DNA of 64,000 nt. Origin: an uncultured Christensenellaceae bacterium. GTDB taxonomy: Bacteria; Bacillota; Clostridia; Christensenellales; Pumilibacteraceae. Made by a program: the position numbers and the translations under genes. Under the pieces are notes generated by a model, which was not told the DNA's origin, made no database searches, and saw only the letters and a list, made by a program, of their open reading frames with translations. The stretch lies in NCBI GenBank assembly GCA_910586925.1, contig CAJUKG010000004.1:62001-126000 (forward strand). The letters are read 5' to 3'. Shown piece after piece: positions 1-9,843 of the stretch (the stretch's first letter is position 1; each line of letters opens with the position of its first letter).

Positions 1-958
1 GATAGTCCACCGCGCCGCCCATCTTTTTGCCTTCGTCCTCGAACACTCGAATGAACTCCTCGCCGATGATCTTGCGCTTCGCCTCGGGTTCGGTAACGCC
101 CGCGAGCTTTTTCAAAAACCTATCGGACGCGTCGACGGCGACGAGGTTCATGCCCTGCTCGTCGCGGAACACCCGCACCACTTCCGCCGCCTCGTCCTTG
201 CGAAGCAAGCCGTGATCGACGAATATGCACTTTAATTGCGGGCACGCTCTGTGCACGAGCGCAGCGGCGACCGCCGAGTCCACGCCGCCCGATAGCGCGC
301 ACACGATAGGACTGTCGCCTATCTTCGCTTTGAGTTCTTTTACGGTACGCTCGATATATCCCGACATCGTCCAATCGCCTTTCGCGCCGCACACGCCGTA
401 CAGGAAGTTCTTGAGCATTTTGAACCCTTCGGCGGTGTGCATGACCTCGGGGTGGAACTGCACGCCGTACAGCTTTCTCTCGGGATCTTCCATAGCCGCC
501 ACGGGGCACGTTTCGGTGACGGCGGACGTCACGAAGCCTTGGGGCAGTTTTTCTATGTATATGGTATGGCTCATCCAGCACGTCGATTTTGCGGACACGC
601 CCTCGAACAGCTTGGATTTTTTCGCTTTTATCGCGAGTTCGCGTCTGCCGTACTCGCGCGGACCGTTACCCACCGCGCCGCCGAGCGTTCCCGCTATGAG
701 CTGACAGCCGTAACAAATGCCGAGCACGGGTATGCCCATTCCGAGGATTTCCGCGTCGATACGCGGCGCGTTCGGCTCGAGGAGGGACGCGGGTCCGCCC
801 GTGAATATAATTCCGATCGGGTGTGTTTCCTCTATCTTCTCGCGAATTTTCTCGAAAGATATGAGTTCGCAGTACACGTTTGCTTCGCGTACTCTGCGCG
901 CTATCAACTGATTGTACTGTCCGCCGAAGTCGACGACGAGCACCGTTTGCTGTGCCAT
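1..958 (-). CDS. guaA: GMP synthase (glutamine-hydrolysing), 3' end outside window
   Basis: Converts XMP to GMP using glutamine and ATP in purine biosynthesis. The visible N-terminal 319 residues contain the class I glutamine amidotransferase domain: catalytic Cys in GICYGCQ and the His-Glu pair in QFHPE. They are followed by the start of the ATP pyrophosphatase domain with its P-loop SGGVDSA. The start ATG (complement 956-958) is preceded by a good AGGAGA Shine-Dalgarno. The gene continues beyond base 1, so the dimerisation domain is not visible. It is the most downstream gene of the minus-strand series spoIIE-typA-guaA, separated from typA by a 230-base repeat-like spacer. Confidence 0.97.
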   Translation of the reverse strand, partial: MAQQTVLVVDFGGQYNQLIARRVREANVYCELISFEKIREKIEETHPIGIIFTGGPASLLEPNAPRIDAEILGMGIPVLGICYGCQLIAGTLGGAVGNGPREYGRRELAIKAKKSKLFEGVSAKSTCWMSHTIYIEKLPQGFVTSAVTETCPVAAMEDPERKLYGVQFHPEVMHTAEGFKMLKNFLYGVCGAKGDWTMSGYIERTVKELKAKIGDSPIVCALSGGVDSAVAAALVHRACPQLKCIFVDHGLLRKDEAAEVVRVFRDEQGMNLVAVDASDRFLKKLAGVTEPEAKRKIIGEEFIRVFEDEGKKMGGAVDY

Positions 959-1063
959 ATTTTATCTCCTTGTGAGTTTATTCCGTACAGTTTCGCTACC
1001 GCGTCGAAGCATATCGACGCATATACGCGCTTTAGTCGTTGGCGTGTTTACCGGTAAACTGCG

Positions 1064-1184
1064 ACAATAGAAGTGTTGGATTGCGTCGTGAATTTTCGCG
1101 ATACGAAGGATAAAGACTGCGGTCGTAGTGGAGCTACGTCCGCGGACTTTAGACGAACGCAACGCGGAAATTCATAGCAAGACG
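1064..1184. repeat. Long imperfect intergenic palindrome, dispersed-repeat-like
   Basis: The spacer between typA and guaA can fold into a long imperfect hairpin. Its outer arms contain GTGAATTTTCGCG against CGCGGAAATTCAT, and its inner arms AAAGACTGCGG against CCGCGGACTTT. A short CGTAG/CTACG hairpin lies at the tip. Words such as ATTGCGTCG, CAACGCGG and AGCAAGACG recur in the pdxT-pdxS spacer (9844-10060), so this may be a member of a dispersed repeat family of the genome. No coding potential was recognised. Confidence 0.5.
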
Positions 1185-1189
1185 ATGCT

Positions 1190-3034
1190 TCAATCGTTCG
1201 CATGTTTACCCAAACCCAAAATTTTGGCGCGTTCGCGCATACGCGCGGTGGCGTCGAGAAGGCGTTTTCTTATGCGCAGGCTTTTGGGCGTGACCTCGAG
1301 AATTTCGTCGTCCGCAAGGAACTCTATGCAGTCCTCGAGCGTCATGCGCATGGGCGTGATTAGCTTGAGCGCGTCGTCGCTGCCCGAGCTTCGCGTATTA
1401 GTGAGGTGCTTGCGCTTACACACGTTGACTACTATATCGTCGCCGCGCGGATTGAGTCCCACGACCATGCCCGCATACACGGGCACGCCCGCGCCTATAA
1501 ACAGCGTGCCGCGTTCCTGCGCGTTGAAAAGCCCGTAAACTATCGACTCGCCTTCTTCGTGCGCGATGAGCGAGCCGAACTCGCGGCGGTTGATCTCGCC
1601 CTTGTACGGCTCGTAACCGTCGAACACGCTCGCCATTATGCCCTCGCCCTTTGTATCGGTGAGAAGTTCGCTTTGATACCCGAACATGCCGCGGGCGGGC
1701 ACTTTGAAATTCATTTTGATACGACTGCCGTGCGGGACCATATCGACAAGCTCGCCTTTACGCGTGCCCATTTTGCTCATGATCGTGCCGACGCAACCCT
1801 CGGGCACGTCGATAAATACGCGGTCGATAGGCTCGCACTTCACGCCGTCTATCGTCTTGATGAGAACTTTGGGCATGCTTACCGCAAATTCGTAGCCTGC
1901 GCGGCGCATTGTTTCTATAAGTATCGAGAGGTGCATTTCGCCTCTGCCGCACACGACGAAGCTGTCCGCCGTCGCGCCGTCCGAAACGCGGAGCGACAAG
2001 TCTTTTACCGCTTCTTTGTACAGCCTGTCGCGCAAGTGCCTGCTCGTCACGTACTTGCCTTCCTTGCCTGCAAGCGGCGAATCGTTTACCATGAACGTCA
2101 TTTCCACGCTCGGCTCGGCGATCTTGACGAACTCGATAGGCGTTATGTCGTCTTCCGAGCAAATCGTATCGCCTATCATAACGCCGTCGATACCCGAAAC
2201 GCACACTATATCGCCCACCGACGCGGTGTCGGTCGGAACGCGCTTCAGTCCTTCGTACGTGAAAAGGCTTACCACCTTGCTCTTGATATTCTTGGCTTTG
2301 TCGTGATAGTTGGTGAGTACGACGTTGCTTCCGACGGAAATACTGCCGTTGCCGATCTTGCCGACGGCGAGCTTACCGACGTACTCATTGTGCTCGGCAC
2401 TCGAAACGAGCATCGAAAGCGGCTTGTCCGCATCGCCCGCGGGCGCGGGGATATGCTCGATGATCGTTTGGAAAAGCGGTTGCATATTCCTGCCGTGATC
2501 GGTAATGTTCTTTGACGCCACGCCTTCACGCGCCGAAGCGAACACGAACGGACTGTTGAGCTGATCGTCGTTCGCGTCGAGGTCGAGGAACAGTTCGAGT
2601 ATTTCGTCCACTACCTCTTTGAGCCGTGCGTCGGGACGGTCGGTCTTGTTGACGACGACGATAATCTTGAGTCCCAAAGCGAGCGCGCGTTCGAGCACGA
2701 ACCGCGTTTGCGGCATCGGTCCTTCGAATGCGTCCACGACGAGAAGCGCGCCGTCCACCATTTTGAGCACGCGCTCCACTTCGCCGCCGAAATCGGCGTG
2801 TCCGGGCGTGTCAACTATGTTTATCTTGAACCCGTCGTACATGCACGAAGCGTTTTTGGAAAGTATGGTGATACCGCGCTCGCGTTCGAGCGCGTTGGAA
2901 TCCATTACTCGATCGGCTACCGTTTGATTGTCACGAAAAACATTGCCCTGCTTGAGCAATTCGTTGACAAGCGACGTCTTGCCGTGATCGACGTGCGCTA
3001 TTATTGCAACATTGCGAATTTTGTCTTTATTCAT
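1190..3034 (-). CDS. typA: Ribosome-associated GTPase BipA/TypA
   Basis: Translational GTPase of the EF-G family that associates with ribosomes under stress and assists 50S assembly. The protein is 614 aa, the normal family length. It begins [21 protein letters not shown], with the P-loop AHVDHGKT at about residues 11-18, and later shows the G3 [11 protein letters not shown] and G4 NKTDRPDA motifs. An in-frame start 18 codons upstream exists, but the conserved N-terminus and a GAAGG Shine-Dalgarno support ATG at complement 3032-3034. A minus-strand promoter lies just upstream (3062-3088). The C-terminal domain, ending in arginine- and lysine-rich sequence, is typical of TypA. Confidence 0.97.
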   Translation of the reverse strand: MNKDKIRNVAIIAHVDHGKTSLVNELLKQGNVFRDNQTVADRVMDSNALERERGITILSKNASCMYDGFKINIVDTPGHADFGGEVERVLKMVDGALLVVDAFEGPMPQTRFVLERALALGLKIIVVVNKTDRPDARLKEVVDEILELFLDLDANDDQLNSPFVFASAREGVASKNITDHGRNMQPLFQTIIEHIPAPAGDADKPLSMLVSSAEHNEYVGKLAVGKIGNGSISVGSNVVLTNYHDKAKNIKSKVVSLFTYEGLKRVPTDTASVGDIVCVSGIDGVMIGDTICSEDDITPIEFVKIAEPSVEMTFMVNDSPLAGKEGKYVTSRHLRDRLYKEAVKDLSLRVSDGATADSFVVCGRGEMHLSILIETMRRAGYEFAVSMPKVLIKTIDGVKCEPIDRVFIDVPEGCVGTIMSKMGTRKGELVDMVPHGSRIKMNFKVPARGMFGYQSELLTDTKGEGIMASVFDGYEPYKGEINRREFGSLIAHEEGESIVYGLFNAQERGTLFIGAGVPVYAGMVVGLNPRGDDIVVNVCKRKHLTNTRSSGSDDALKLITPMRMTLEDCIEFLADDEILEVTPKSLRIRKRLLDATARMRERAKILGLGKHAND

Positions 3035-3061
3035 AAATTGTAATGACCTTCTTGACTTTAG

Positions 3062-3088
3062 TTTATAACATTTATCGTCAAAAGTCAA
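3062..3088 (-). promoter_or_regulatory. Probable sigma-A promoter of typA
   Basis: On the minus strand TTGACT (complement 3083-3088) and TATAAA (complement 3062-3067) are separated by 15 bases, about 30 bases before the typA start. Spacing is one or two bases shorter than ideal. Confidence 0.5.
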
Positions 3089-3158
3089 TCAAAAGACGGT
3101 ACATAATCGCAATGCGCGCGAAATTTGCCCGACGCTGCTTCCCGATATTTTCGCACAA

Positions 3159-3279
3159 CACAATACCGACCCCGAAGGGTCGGCACTGTGTTTAGGAAGA
3201 AGAAAAGGAGGAAAATGAGTGCGTTTCCGAAACGCATGTGCGGCTGACCGTTATAACTGCCGCATCCGATTATTTTTTA
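3159..3279 (+). ncRNA. Candidate small structured RNA with mini-ORF and terminator
   Basis: Plus-strand spacer between two minus-strand genes. In order it shows a perfect hairpin CCGACCC-cgaa-GGGTCGG (3166-3183), then a purine tract with a consensus Shine-Dalgarno AGGAGG. This precedes an 11-codon ORF at 3215-3247 (MSAFPKRMCG, stop). A hairpin GCGTTT-ccg-AAACGC lies inside the ORF. A final TGCGGC/GCCGCA stem (3239-3264) is followed by a T-rich tract, resembling an intrinsic terminator. No convincing plus-strand promoter was found, and no known RNA family was recognised. It could instead be part of the spoIIE 3' region read in the other direction, although a minus-strand T-run is lacking. Confidence 0.35.
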
Positions 3280-3364
3280 ACATATATTTAAGATAATTGC
3301 AATACTTTCGGCATAAACTGACGGTTTCGGTGCACAAATTACGATTGCGCCCGCATTTTATCAT

Positions 3365-5626
3365 CTATTTTGCCGTCGCGAGCTTGTTCTTGTTCTTTTT
3401 CGGCGCGTCGAAAAGTCTGAATGCGATCGCGGTCATATCGTCTTTAGGCACTCCGCCCGACAGTGCGAGCGCGCGGTCGAGCACCGCCGTGACCGCCGTC
3501 TGCGGATTGAACGCGGACAGTCCGTTTATGAATTCCGCAAGCTCGTCGCCCTGAAAACAGTCGCCGACGCCGTCCGTAACGAGCATGAGCATTTGCCCGG
3601 GATACAGTTTTTTGGTGGTAACGAACGGACGCATTTCGTCGAGCACCCCTATCGGGAGCGAACTGCCCTCTATCTTGAGTACGGTGTCCTGCGTCTTGAT
3701 ATAGCACGGCGGCGCGCCGATTTTTATTATATCCACGCTCGCCGTATCGAGATCGCACACCACGACGTCCGCCGCCGAGTAGTTCTCCGCCGACGGCAGT
3801 TTCAAAAACCTGTTCACTCCGACGAGCGCGGACTGCGAGTCGAACCCCGCACGGTAAAAACATTCTATAAGCTCGACCGCCGCGCTCGAGCTTTCGCAAG
3901 CCCGAACTCCCGACCCCATGCCGTCGAGAAGCGCGGTCAAAAACTTATCGCCTATCCGCTTGAACGTGTAACTGTCGCCCGTGATCCCGTTCTTGCCCAG
4001 CCCCGCGCGAGCATACACCGCTTCGTACATAGGTCGCTTTTTGAGCGTCGCGACGCTCCACCCCGCCGCCTGAGTTTTTTCGATCGCGCTGACTTCGTAC
4101 TTGCGCTTTAAGCACACGCTGACCGCCCTGCCTATGCTCGCATGCGTGGCGTTTTCGGTGCGGACGATCGCCGTCACGCCGCCCTGCGAACAGAACACGT
4201 CGGCGCACGGCACGCCGCTGTTGTTGAGTTCGGCGGCAATCGCCGCTTCCGCCTCGCCGTCGAATCCGACCGGCTGCGCCTTCGCTTTGCCGAGCTGTTC
4301 GAGCACGTCGGACGCCGCCGCGAGCCGCTCCGTCACGATCGCTTTAGCCTTGCCCTCGGTGGCAAGCTCCGCCTCGCGTTCCCGCGCGGCTTTGGTAATT
4401 GCCGTCGCCGCGCTCACCGCGTCCACCGTCTTTATGCAGTCGCGCGTAAAGAACTCGGGAAGTTCTGCGAGTATCGCCCTGCCGCCGTGCGCTTTTTCCG
4501 CAAGCTCTGCGAACGCCTCCCCCGCCGCATCCCTGTTACATTCGTTGTACTTCGGGCAGTACGGACAGATCCCGTCGGCAAGAGAACCGCCGAGCGACGC
4601 AAAATCGGGCGCGGGCGGATTCATTGCGTTCAACAGCCGCGCCGTTTCGTCGAACACCGTCGCGACCGCAAGCATGCCGTCGCCCGCATCGGCGCGGGTG
4701 CGATTGATATAATGTCGCACCGCAAGCCCCGTCGAACCGTCGTAATCGAAATACGCGCGCACCCGCGCGACCGCACGCCTCGGCAGTATGACGAACAGCA
4801 ATCCGCCGCCCGCGACGCACAGCGTATCCCACAGTGCGATCACGGGGTCCGCTCCGAACAGCACCGCAACCGCCGCGAACACCCCCGTCGCCGTCAATGC
4901 GTACACCGCGCGGGGCAATCTGTCGAATACTACGGCGATAAGCACGAACATCACGAGCGCGGGCACGAACGCGGTATTCCCGTTGAACCCCGCGCCCACC
5001 GCAACGGAACAGCCGAGACACACCGCCTGTTTCTTGCCGAGAAGCACGCCTATAAGCAGCATGAATGCGCCGCCGACGAGTCCGACCGTAACGTTCGCCG
5101 TCTCGGCGCGAGAAAAAGCAAGCCCCGCGACGAACGCCGCGACGCACACCGACGCCGCTTGCACGGCACCCAGCCTGTATGCGAAACCGTCGCGCACGCA
5201 ATCGGAAAGATTGAGCGCGAAATATGTAAATACCGCCGCGACGACGCCCGTGATCACGGCGTCCGCGATCGGCACGAACAGCGCGGAAATGACTGTTTCG
5301 GCGATTATCGCGATCGCCGTTACGAGCGACTTCGCTATCCGTCCGCCGCCGCGTTTGGGAAACTTCAACGACAGCAACCACCCCGCCGCCGACACCGCGA
5401 TGACCGCGCCCGCGGCGTAGAGCCGCCACACGTCGAAAGTAAAAAGGAACGCACACAGCAAGTATATCGGTGCGACGAATGCTATGTTTATCCCGCTCGC
5501 CACCGCACAGTACATAGGCGTGCCGAACGGCGTGAGTCCGTACACACTGCCGCCGCAGCACAATACGACCAGCGTGACCGCCGCAAGCGGCTGTATCGGT
5601 TTGATTTTCGCGAATGTTTTGCCCAT
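3365..5626 (-). CDS. spoIIE: Stage II sporulation protein E (PP2C phosphatase)
   Basis: Membrane-bound serine phosphatase that dephosphorylates SpoIIAA and so activates sigma-F in the forespore. The 753-aa product has about ten hydrophobic segments in its first 300 residues, a central cytoplasmic region with a Cys pair (CPYCPKYNEC), and a C-terminal PP2C domain. Metal-binding motifs are seen: DGMGSG, TDGVGD and the closing KDDMTAIAFRLF. The order and length match SpoIIE. ATG at complement 5624-5626 is preferred; a GTG two codons earlier is also possible. No Shine-Dalgarno is visible, while TATAAC lies 7 bases upstream, so the mRNA may have a very short leader. This is the strongest indication that the host sporulates. 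Confidence 0.95.
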   Translation of the reverse strand: MGKTFAKIKPIQPLAAVTLVVLCCGGSVYGLTPFGTPMYCAVASGINIAFVAPIYLLCAFLFTFDVWRLYAAGAVIAVSAAGWLLSLKFPKRGGGRIAKSLVTAIAIIAETVISALFVPIADAVITGVVAAVFTYFALNLSDCVRDGFAYRLGAVQAASVCVAAFVAGLAFSRAETANVTVGLVGGAFMLLIGVLLGKKQAVCLGCSVAVGAGFNGNTAFVPALVMFVLIAVVFDRLPRAVYALTATGVFAAVAVLFGADPVIALWDTLCVAGGGLLFVILPRRAVARVRAYFDYDGSTGLAVRHYINRTRADAGDGMLAVATVFDETARLLNAMNPPAPDFASLGGSLADGICPYCPKYNECNRDAAGEAFAELAEKAHGGRAILAELPEFFTRDCIKTVDAVSAATAITKAAREREAELATEGKAKAIVTERLAAASDVLEQLGKAKAQPVGFDGEAEAAIAAELNNSGVPCADVFCSQGGVTAIVRTENATHASIGRAVSVCLKRKYEVSAIEKTQAAGWSVATLKKRPMYEAVYARAGLGKNGITGDSYTFKRIGDKFLTALLDGMGSGVRACESSSAAVELIECFYRAGFDSQSALVGVNRFLKLPSAENYSAADVVVCDLDTASVDIIKIGAPPCYIKTQDTVLKIEGSSLPIGVLDEMRPFVTTKKLYPGQMLMLVTDGVGDCFQGDELAEFINGLSAFNPQTAVTAVLDRALALSGGVPKDDMTAIAFRLFDAPKKNKNKLATAK

Positions 5627-5747
5627 ATACACAGTTATATCATAACCGTGCGCGACTTTTATGGCTTAATTGCGCGAAAAACGGCGTATATGCGAAAAAC
5701 CGAGCGCGGCGCGAAGAACGCCTCGTATTACACGATCGCACACCGCT

Positions 5748-5950
5748 CCGTCATTTCGACCGCACGCGGCTGACACACTCCCCCGCTGTCATTTCGACCG
5801 ACACGACGACCCCGCTCCCCCGCTGTCATTTCGACCGACACGACGACCCCACTCCCCCGCTGTCATTTCGACCAAACGAGCGAAGCGAGTGCGCGGAGAA
5901 ATCTTATACAATTTAATCGTCCGCAATTTTTAATTGTTAATTCTTAATTT
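5748..5950. repeat. Tandem 37-bp repeat ending in a dispersed GTCATTTCGACC-type element
   Basis: GTCATTTCGACC occurs four times, beginning near 5750, 5788, 5825 and 5862. The last three are spaced exactly 37 bp and have nearly identical units that include a C-rich ctccccc stretch. The last copy runs into GCGAAGCGAG...GGAGAAATCT and then an AT-rich tail of TTAATT words before recF. The same element and AT-rich tail recur at 13.3-13.55 kb. No spacers of unique sequence and no cas genes are present, so it is not a CRISPR array. The 324-base spoIIE-recF spacer contains no gene. Confidence 0.8.
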
Positions 5951-7012
5951 TTAATTAAACTCCACGATATTAACGTCATATCCGACGAAATCGGTTTTAT
6001 CGGTGCATGTGATGAGCGACTGAAATCCGTCCAAGGCATCGAGCAACCGCTTACGCCGTCCCGCGTCAAGCTCGCTGAATACGTCGTCAAGCAAGAGTAT
6101 GGGCGACGTGCCTATCACTTCGGTCAACAGTTTCATTTCGGCGAGTTTCATGGCGAGCGCGGCGGTGCGTTGCTGACCCTGCGACCCGTAAGCGCGAAGG
6201 TCCACTCCGTCCACCGTGATCTTTATGTCATCCTTATGCGGACCGGTATGCGTATACTTGAGCCTGTAATCGCTTTGCCTGTCGGCGACGAACTTTTTGA
6301 GCAATCGGTCTTTGATCTCCGCGCCGTCCTCGCCCTCCGCGCCCTCGTACTCGAGCGCGAGCTTCTCCTTGCCGCCCGACAGGAAGTTGTGACGCTCGGC
6401 AGCTATCGGCATGAGCGATTTTACGAACCCGCGGCGGCTCTTGACTATCTTCGCGCCGACGTCGGCGAGCAGTTCGTCCCACGGCGCGAGCGTGTTGTCG
6501 TTCGCACCGCCGCTCTTGAGCAGTGCGTTACGGCTCTGCAAAATCTTTTCGTACTGCGACAGTGCGGCGAAGTACGTTTTGGAGATCTGGCAAAGCGATA
6601 TATCCATGAACTGCCGTCTGTCGCTCGGCGCGTCCTTGACGATTTTCAATCCGTTCGGACAGAACAGCACCACGGGACACACGCCCATGAGTTCGCTCAT
6701 TCTCGTTATGGGCAGTCCGTTTATCGCGACGCGCTTTTTGCTCGCGCGGTCGAGGATTATTTTTACCGTTTCCGAGCTGTCGTACTTTCTGACGGTGACG
6801 GTAACGAACGCGCGCGAACAGTCGCTTTTTATTAGCTCGCCGTCGCGCGGCGTGCGGAACGATTTTCCCACACCCGAAATGTACACGGCTTCCAAAATGT
6901 TGGTCTTGCCGCGGGTGTTTTCGCCTACGAACGCATTGCGCTCGGGGCAAAGCGTTATATCGCGCTCTGCCGCATTACGGTAATCTTTTACCTTTATGTT
7001 CTCTACATACAC
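5951..7012 (-). CDS. recF: DNA replication and repair protein RecF
   Basis: SMC-like ATPase that helps load RecA at gaps through RecFOR. The product is 353 aa. It has the conserved N-terminus, with Walker A GENTRGKTN at about residues 31-39, the signature SQGQQRTAALAMKL, and Walker B LLLDDVFSELD near residue 315. The start is GTG (complement 7010-7012), because the nearby ATG is in another frame and directly followed by a stop. The Shine-Dalgarno is weak. It lies 15 bases downstream of the MBL gene and away from dnaA-dnaN, where many Firmicutes keep recF. RecR is also encoded in this window. Confidence 0.95.
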   Translation of the reverse strand: MYVENIKVKDYRNAAERDITLCPERNAFVGENTRGKTNILEAVYISGVGKSFRTPRDGELIKSDCSRAFVTVTVRKYDSSETVKIILDRASKKRVAINGLPITRMSELMGVCPVVLFCPNGLKIVKDAPSDRRQFMDISLCQISKTYFAALSQYEKILQSRNALLKSGGANDNTLAPWDELLADVGAKIVKSRRGFVKSLMPIAAERHNFLSGGKEKLALEYEGAEGEDGAEIKDRLLKKFVADRQSDYRLKYTHTGPHKDDIKITVDGVDLRAYGSQGQQRTAALAMKLAEMKLLTEVIGTSPILLLDDVFSELDAGRRKRLLDALDGFQSLITCTDKTDFVGYDVNIVEFN

Positions 7013-7027
7013 TTTCGGGTCGCAATT

Positions 7028-8404
7028 CTATTTTTTACGCGTCGAGCGCAACGCCATGCTCAAAATCTGAAGCACCGCGCCGACGACGATCACGCCGTAT
7101 ACCGACCACGCGACAAGTCCCCAAGTGAGCTTCACGCCGTTCACTTCCATGTAGACATAGTGCGCTTCGCCGACGGGCGGCTCGTATTCTTCTTCGTCGT
7201 CGGGATCGACGGGCTTGCCCGCTTCGCTCGACTGCTCGCCATAAAACATTTTGAACACTCCGTTTTCGTCCATACGCACCGAGATCGTTATGTCGCCCGC
7301 TATATCGGTACGCAAAATATTCGCGTCGGGCACGCCGATCGCGGTATATCTGTCTATTGCGGCTTTGTCCGGGTGTCCGTACTTATTGCCCGCGCCGCAC
7401 GAAATCACGCAGTACGCGTTTTTCGCGCCCGACGGCGAAGTGATCGTTTCGAGATACTCGGGCGTCGTCGCGTTCTCCGAGCCGTGATGCCCCGCTTTAA
7501 TTACGTTCACGCAATAATTATCGTCGAACGCGTCATACTTGTCGGTCACGCCGTCCGATTTCGCGGCGGAGACTTTTGCCACGAATTCTTCGAGATTGCC
7601 TTCCTCGGCGTCGCCGGACATGGCGTATTTGAATCCGCGATACTCGAGTATCATAATAGGCGAATAGTTATTGTCCGCCCCTTCGCCTTTATATTTATCG
7701 GACAACGGAGAATAGAATGTGAGCGAATACTCGCCGTCGCCCTCGCCGCCCGTAATGTCGTATTCCGAGTTGCTCGGATCGGTGACGTATACCGTCGGCG
7801 TGAAGTCGGCGTTTGCCGCGTACATGGCGGCGACCGCTTTCGCATACGACGCGGAAACTTTGCTCAACGCGTCGGGAGTCAAGTCCGCTTTGCCGGGATC
7901 GACATAAGGATTGGCGGCAGTGCCTACCGCCTCCACGTTGGGACGGTACACCACACGCGCAGGGTAATTTTCGAGCATGTAATCGAGACTGCCGCAATGA
8001 TCGGCGTCGGCATGCGTGAGTATCGCGTAATCGAAATACTCGAAGCTCGCGTCGAACGTATTATCCATGAATTCTTTGATAGACTTTTCGACGGAAGCTT
8101 TATTATCGCCGCCGTCTATCACCATGTTCTTGCCGTCTGGAAGGCAAACGACCGCGCAGTCGCCCTGTCCGACGTCCACGAAATGCACCGCAAGCTCGCT
8201 GTCCGTCGCGAGCGCGACCTCGCCCGCGTTGCGCCTGTCTATAATTACTATGTCCTCCTCGGGCACTTCTTCCGTCGTTTGATACAACAAGCCGAGCGCA
8301 AGCTCTATGTCCTGCGACCACGCCATCGACACGCCTATCGCTATAGCGAGCACGACCAAGAAAATCACTTCGCCGATCATAAATTTTTTCAGTTTTTTAC
8401 TCAT
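7028..8404 (-). CDS. ComEC/Rec2-type metallo-beta-lactamase-fold hydrolase, membrane-anchored
   Basis: 458-aa protein with an N-terminal membrane segment (about residues 9-29), an extracellular MBL-fold domain and a second membrane segment near the C-terminus (about 430-450). The metal ligands are visible as THADADHCG, and the later AGHHGSENATT matches the ComEC C-terminal hydrolase family. These domains are thought to be nucleases or phosphodiesterases; the substrate here is unknown. There is no ComEC competence-channel domain, so it should not be called comEC. GGAGAATT precedes the ATG, and the gene follows the patatin gene by 16 bases in the same operon. Confidence 0.85.
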   Translation of the reverse strand: MSKKLKKFMIGEVIFLVVLAIAIGVSMAWSQDIELALGLLYQTTEEVPEEDIVIIDRRNAGEVALATDSELAVHFVDVGQGDCAVVCLPDGKNMVIDGGDNKASVEKSIKEFMDNTFDASFEYFDYAILTHADADHCGSLDYMLENYPARVVYRPNVEAVGTAANPYVDPGKADLTPDALSKVSASYAKAVAAMYAANADFTPTVYVTDPSNSEYDITGGEGDGEYSLTFYSPLSDKYKGEGADNNYSPIMILEYRGFKYAMSGDAEEGNLEEFVAKVSAAKSDGVTDKYDAFDDNYCVNVIKAGHHGSENATTPEYLETITSPSGAKNAYCVISCGAGNKYGHPDKAAIDRYTAIGVPDANILRTDIAGDITISVRMDENGVFKMFYGEQSSEAGKPVDPDDEEEYEPPVGEAHYVYMEVNGVKLTWGLVAWSVYGVIVVGAVLQILSMALRSTRKK

Positions 8405-8420
8405 AATTCTCCACTCGATC

Positions 8421-9221
8421 TTACGGTTGCGGTATAAACAATTTCTTGATATCTTCCGACACCGCTTTCGCGGCGTTGTATCCGATCTCGATCATTTCGC
8501 GATAGCCGTTCTTGCTCGCGGCACGGTACGACGAGGTGTCGGGCGCGATGACTATATCCGATTGCATAAGCCCGACCGTCGACGCGTTCGCGCTCATTAT
8601 CGAAAACATCGCTTTCAGAACGTCGAAGATCCCCTTGCCGTCGGTGCCGCTTCCGCGCGCGCCGTGCGCGTCCACCGTCACCACTTTATCCGCACCGAGA
8701 AGCCGCGCCACGTCGGCGGGGATATTGTCGGTAAGTCCGCCGTCCGAAAGATTCATGCCGTTCACCGTCAGCGGCGAGTACACTATCGGGAAAGCGGACG
8801 ACGCGGACACTGCGTCGAGCACCGACCCGCTGTCGAGGATCACGCGCTTGCCCGTCTTGAGATCGGTCGCCACCGCCGCGTATTTTTTGTACAGATTTTC
8901 TATCTTCGCATCGCCGATAAGCGGATAGATCGCCTTGCCTATCTTGCGCGGATCGTCGGGCTTAATGAGAATACTGCCGTGCAGATCGCCGAACTCGAGT
9001 TTATCCGCGGTCGCGACGATATCATCTACCGCGACGCCCGCACAGTACAACGCGCCGACTATGCTCCCGACCGACGTTCCGACACAGAGATCGAAGTCTA
9101 TGCCGTCCTCTATAAAAGCGGCGAGCGCGCCGACCTGTACAAACCCGCGCGCTCCTCCACCGCCCAAAACCAACCCGACGGTATTTCGGACGGTCTCTGA
9201 ATTTTTTCGACGAATTTTCAT
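8421..9221 (-). CDS. Patatin-like phospholipase (RssA/NTE type)
   Basis: Predicted Ser-Asp lipid acyl hydrolase of 266 aa. The oxyanion-hole motif GGGGARG, the nucleophile elbow GTSVG and the DGG of the catalytic Asp (LSDGGLTDN) are all present and in the usual order. The start at complement 9219-9221 has the Shine-Dalgarno GAAGGAA and overlaps the pdxT stop codon in TAATG, indicating translational coupling. An upstream in-frame extension would overlap pdxT and is less likely. Substrate and role are unknown; bacterial members act on membrane phospholipids or are regulators. Confidence 0.88.
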   Translation of the reverse strand: MKIRRKNSETVRNTVGLVLGGGGARGFVQVGALAAFIEDGIDFDLCVGTSVGSIVGALYCAGVAVDDIVATADKLEFGDLHGSILIKPDDPRKIGKAIYPLIGDAKIENLYKKYAAVATDLKTGKRVILDSGSVLDAVSASSAFPIVYSPLTVNGMNLSDGGLTDNIPADVARLLGADKVVTVDAHGARGSGTDGKGIFDVLKAMFSIMSANASTVGLMQSDIVIAPDTSSYRAASKNGYREMIEIGYNAAKAVSEDIKKLFIPQP

Positions 9222-9790
9222 TATTCCTTCGCGTCGATCATGGAAATAAAATACTTGTGCGCACGGTTGTCGCGAGTCATTTCGGGATGGAACGCCGTCG
9301 CGAGAATATTGCCGCAACGCACCGCGACGGGATCGCCGTCATGCTCGCCGAGCACTTCCACGCCCTCGCCCACGCGCGTGATCTTCGGCGCGCGAATGAA
9401 CACCATCGGCATGTACATGCCCGCGAAATCCTCGTCCGCCACGAAACTGTCTATCTGCCGTCCGTAAGCATTGCGCTTTACGTCGATGTCGAGCACGCCG
9501 AGGCAAGACGTTTCGCCCTCGATACGGTTGGCGAGAAGAATAAGTCCCGCGCACGTACCCCATACCGGCATGCCCGCGAGTATTCTCTCGCGAACGGGCG
9601 TCGTCAGTCCGAACGAGTCCATCAGCCGACGGAGCGTCGTGCTCTCGCCGCCCGGAATAATAAGTCCGTCCACTGCGGCAAGTTCGTCCACAGTCCGAAC
9701 GGCGACAACACCGATCTTCTTATTAACCGACGTTATCATCTTCATGTGCTCTTTAACCGAGCCTTGTAATGCCAATACTCCTATATTCAT
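9221..9790 (-). CDS. pdxT: Pyridoxal 5'-phosphate synthase glutaminase subunit
   Basis: Glutaminase that releases ammonia from glutamine and channels it to PdxS for vitamin B6 synthesis. The 189-aa protein shows the PdxT signature ALQGSVKEH, PGGESTTL, the nucleophilic Cys in WGTCAGLI and the His-Glu pair in AFHPE. ATG at complement 9788-9790 has a GGAG Shine-Dalgarno 6 bases upstream and is preferred over a TTG two codons earlier. It lies downstream of pdxS as usual, but a repeat-rich 271-base spacer separates the two. Confidence 0.96.
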   Translation of the reverse strand: MNIGVLALQGSVKEHMKMITSVNKKIGVVAVRTVDELAAVDGLIIPGGESTTLRRLMDSFGLTTPVRERILAGMPVWGTCAGLILLANRIEGETSCLGVLDIDVKRNAYGRQIDSFVADEDFAGMYMPMVFIRAPKITRVGEGVEVLGEHDGDPVAVRCGNILATAFHPEMTRDNRAHKYFISMIDAKE

Positions 9791-9843
9791 ATTCAACTCC
9801 GTGTGTCAATAAATGCTATTATGTTATAATATTTACGTCATAA

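Noticed and set aside
4142..5773. Long plus-strand reading frame opposite spoIIE
   Set aside because: Arg/His/Ala-rich translation typical of the antisense frame of a GC-biased gene; no ribosome binding site and no family motif. Similar frames opposite typA, GH3, mfd and others were left out for the same reason.
5748..5880. CRISPR array
   Set aside because: The 37-bp period contains no unique spacers, the units are nearly identical throughout, and no cas genes are nearby.
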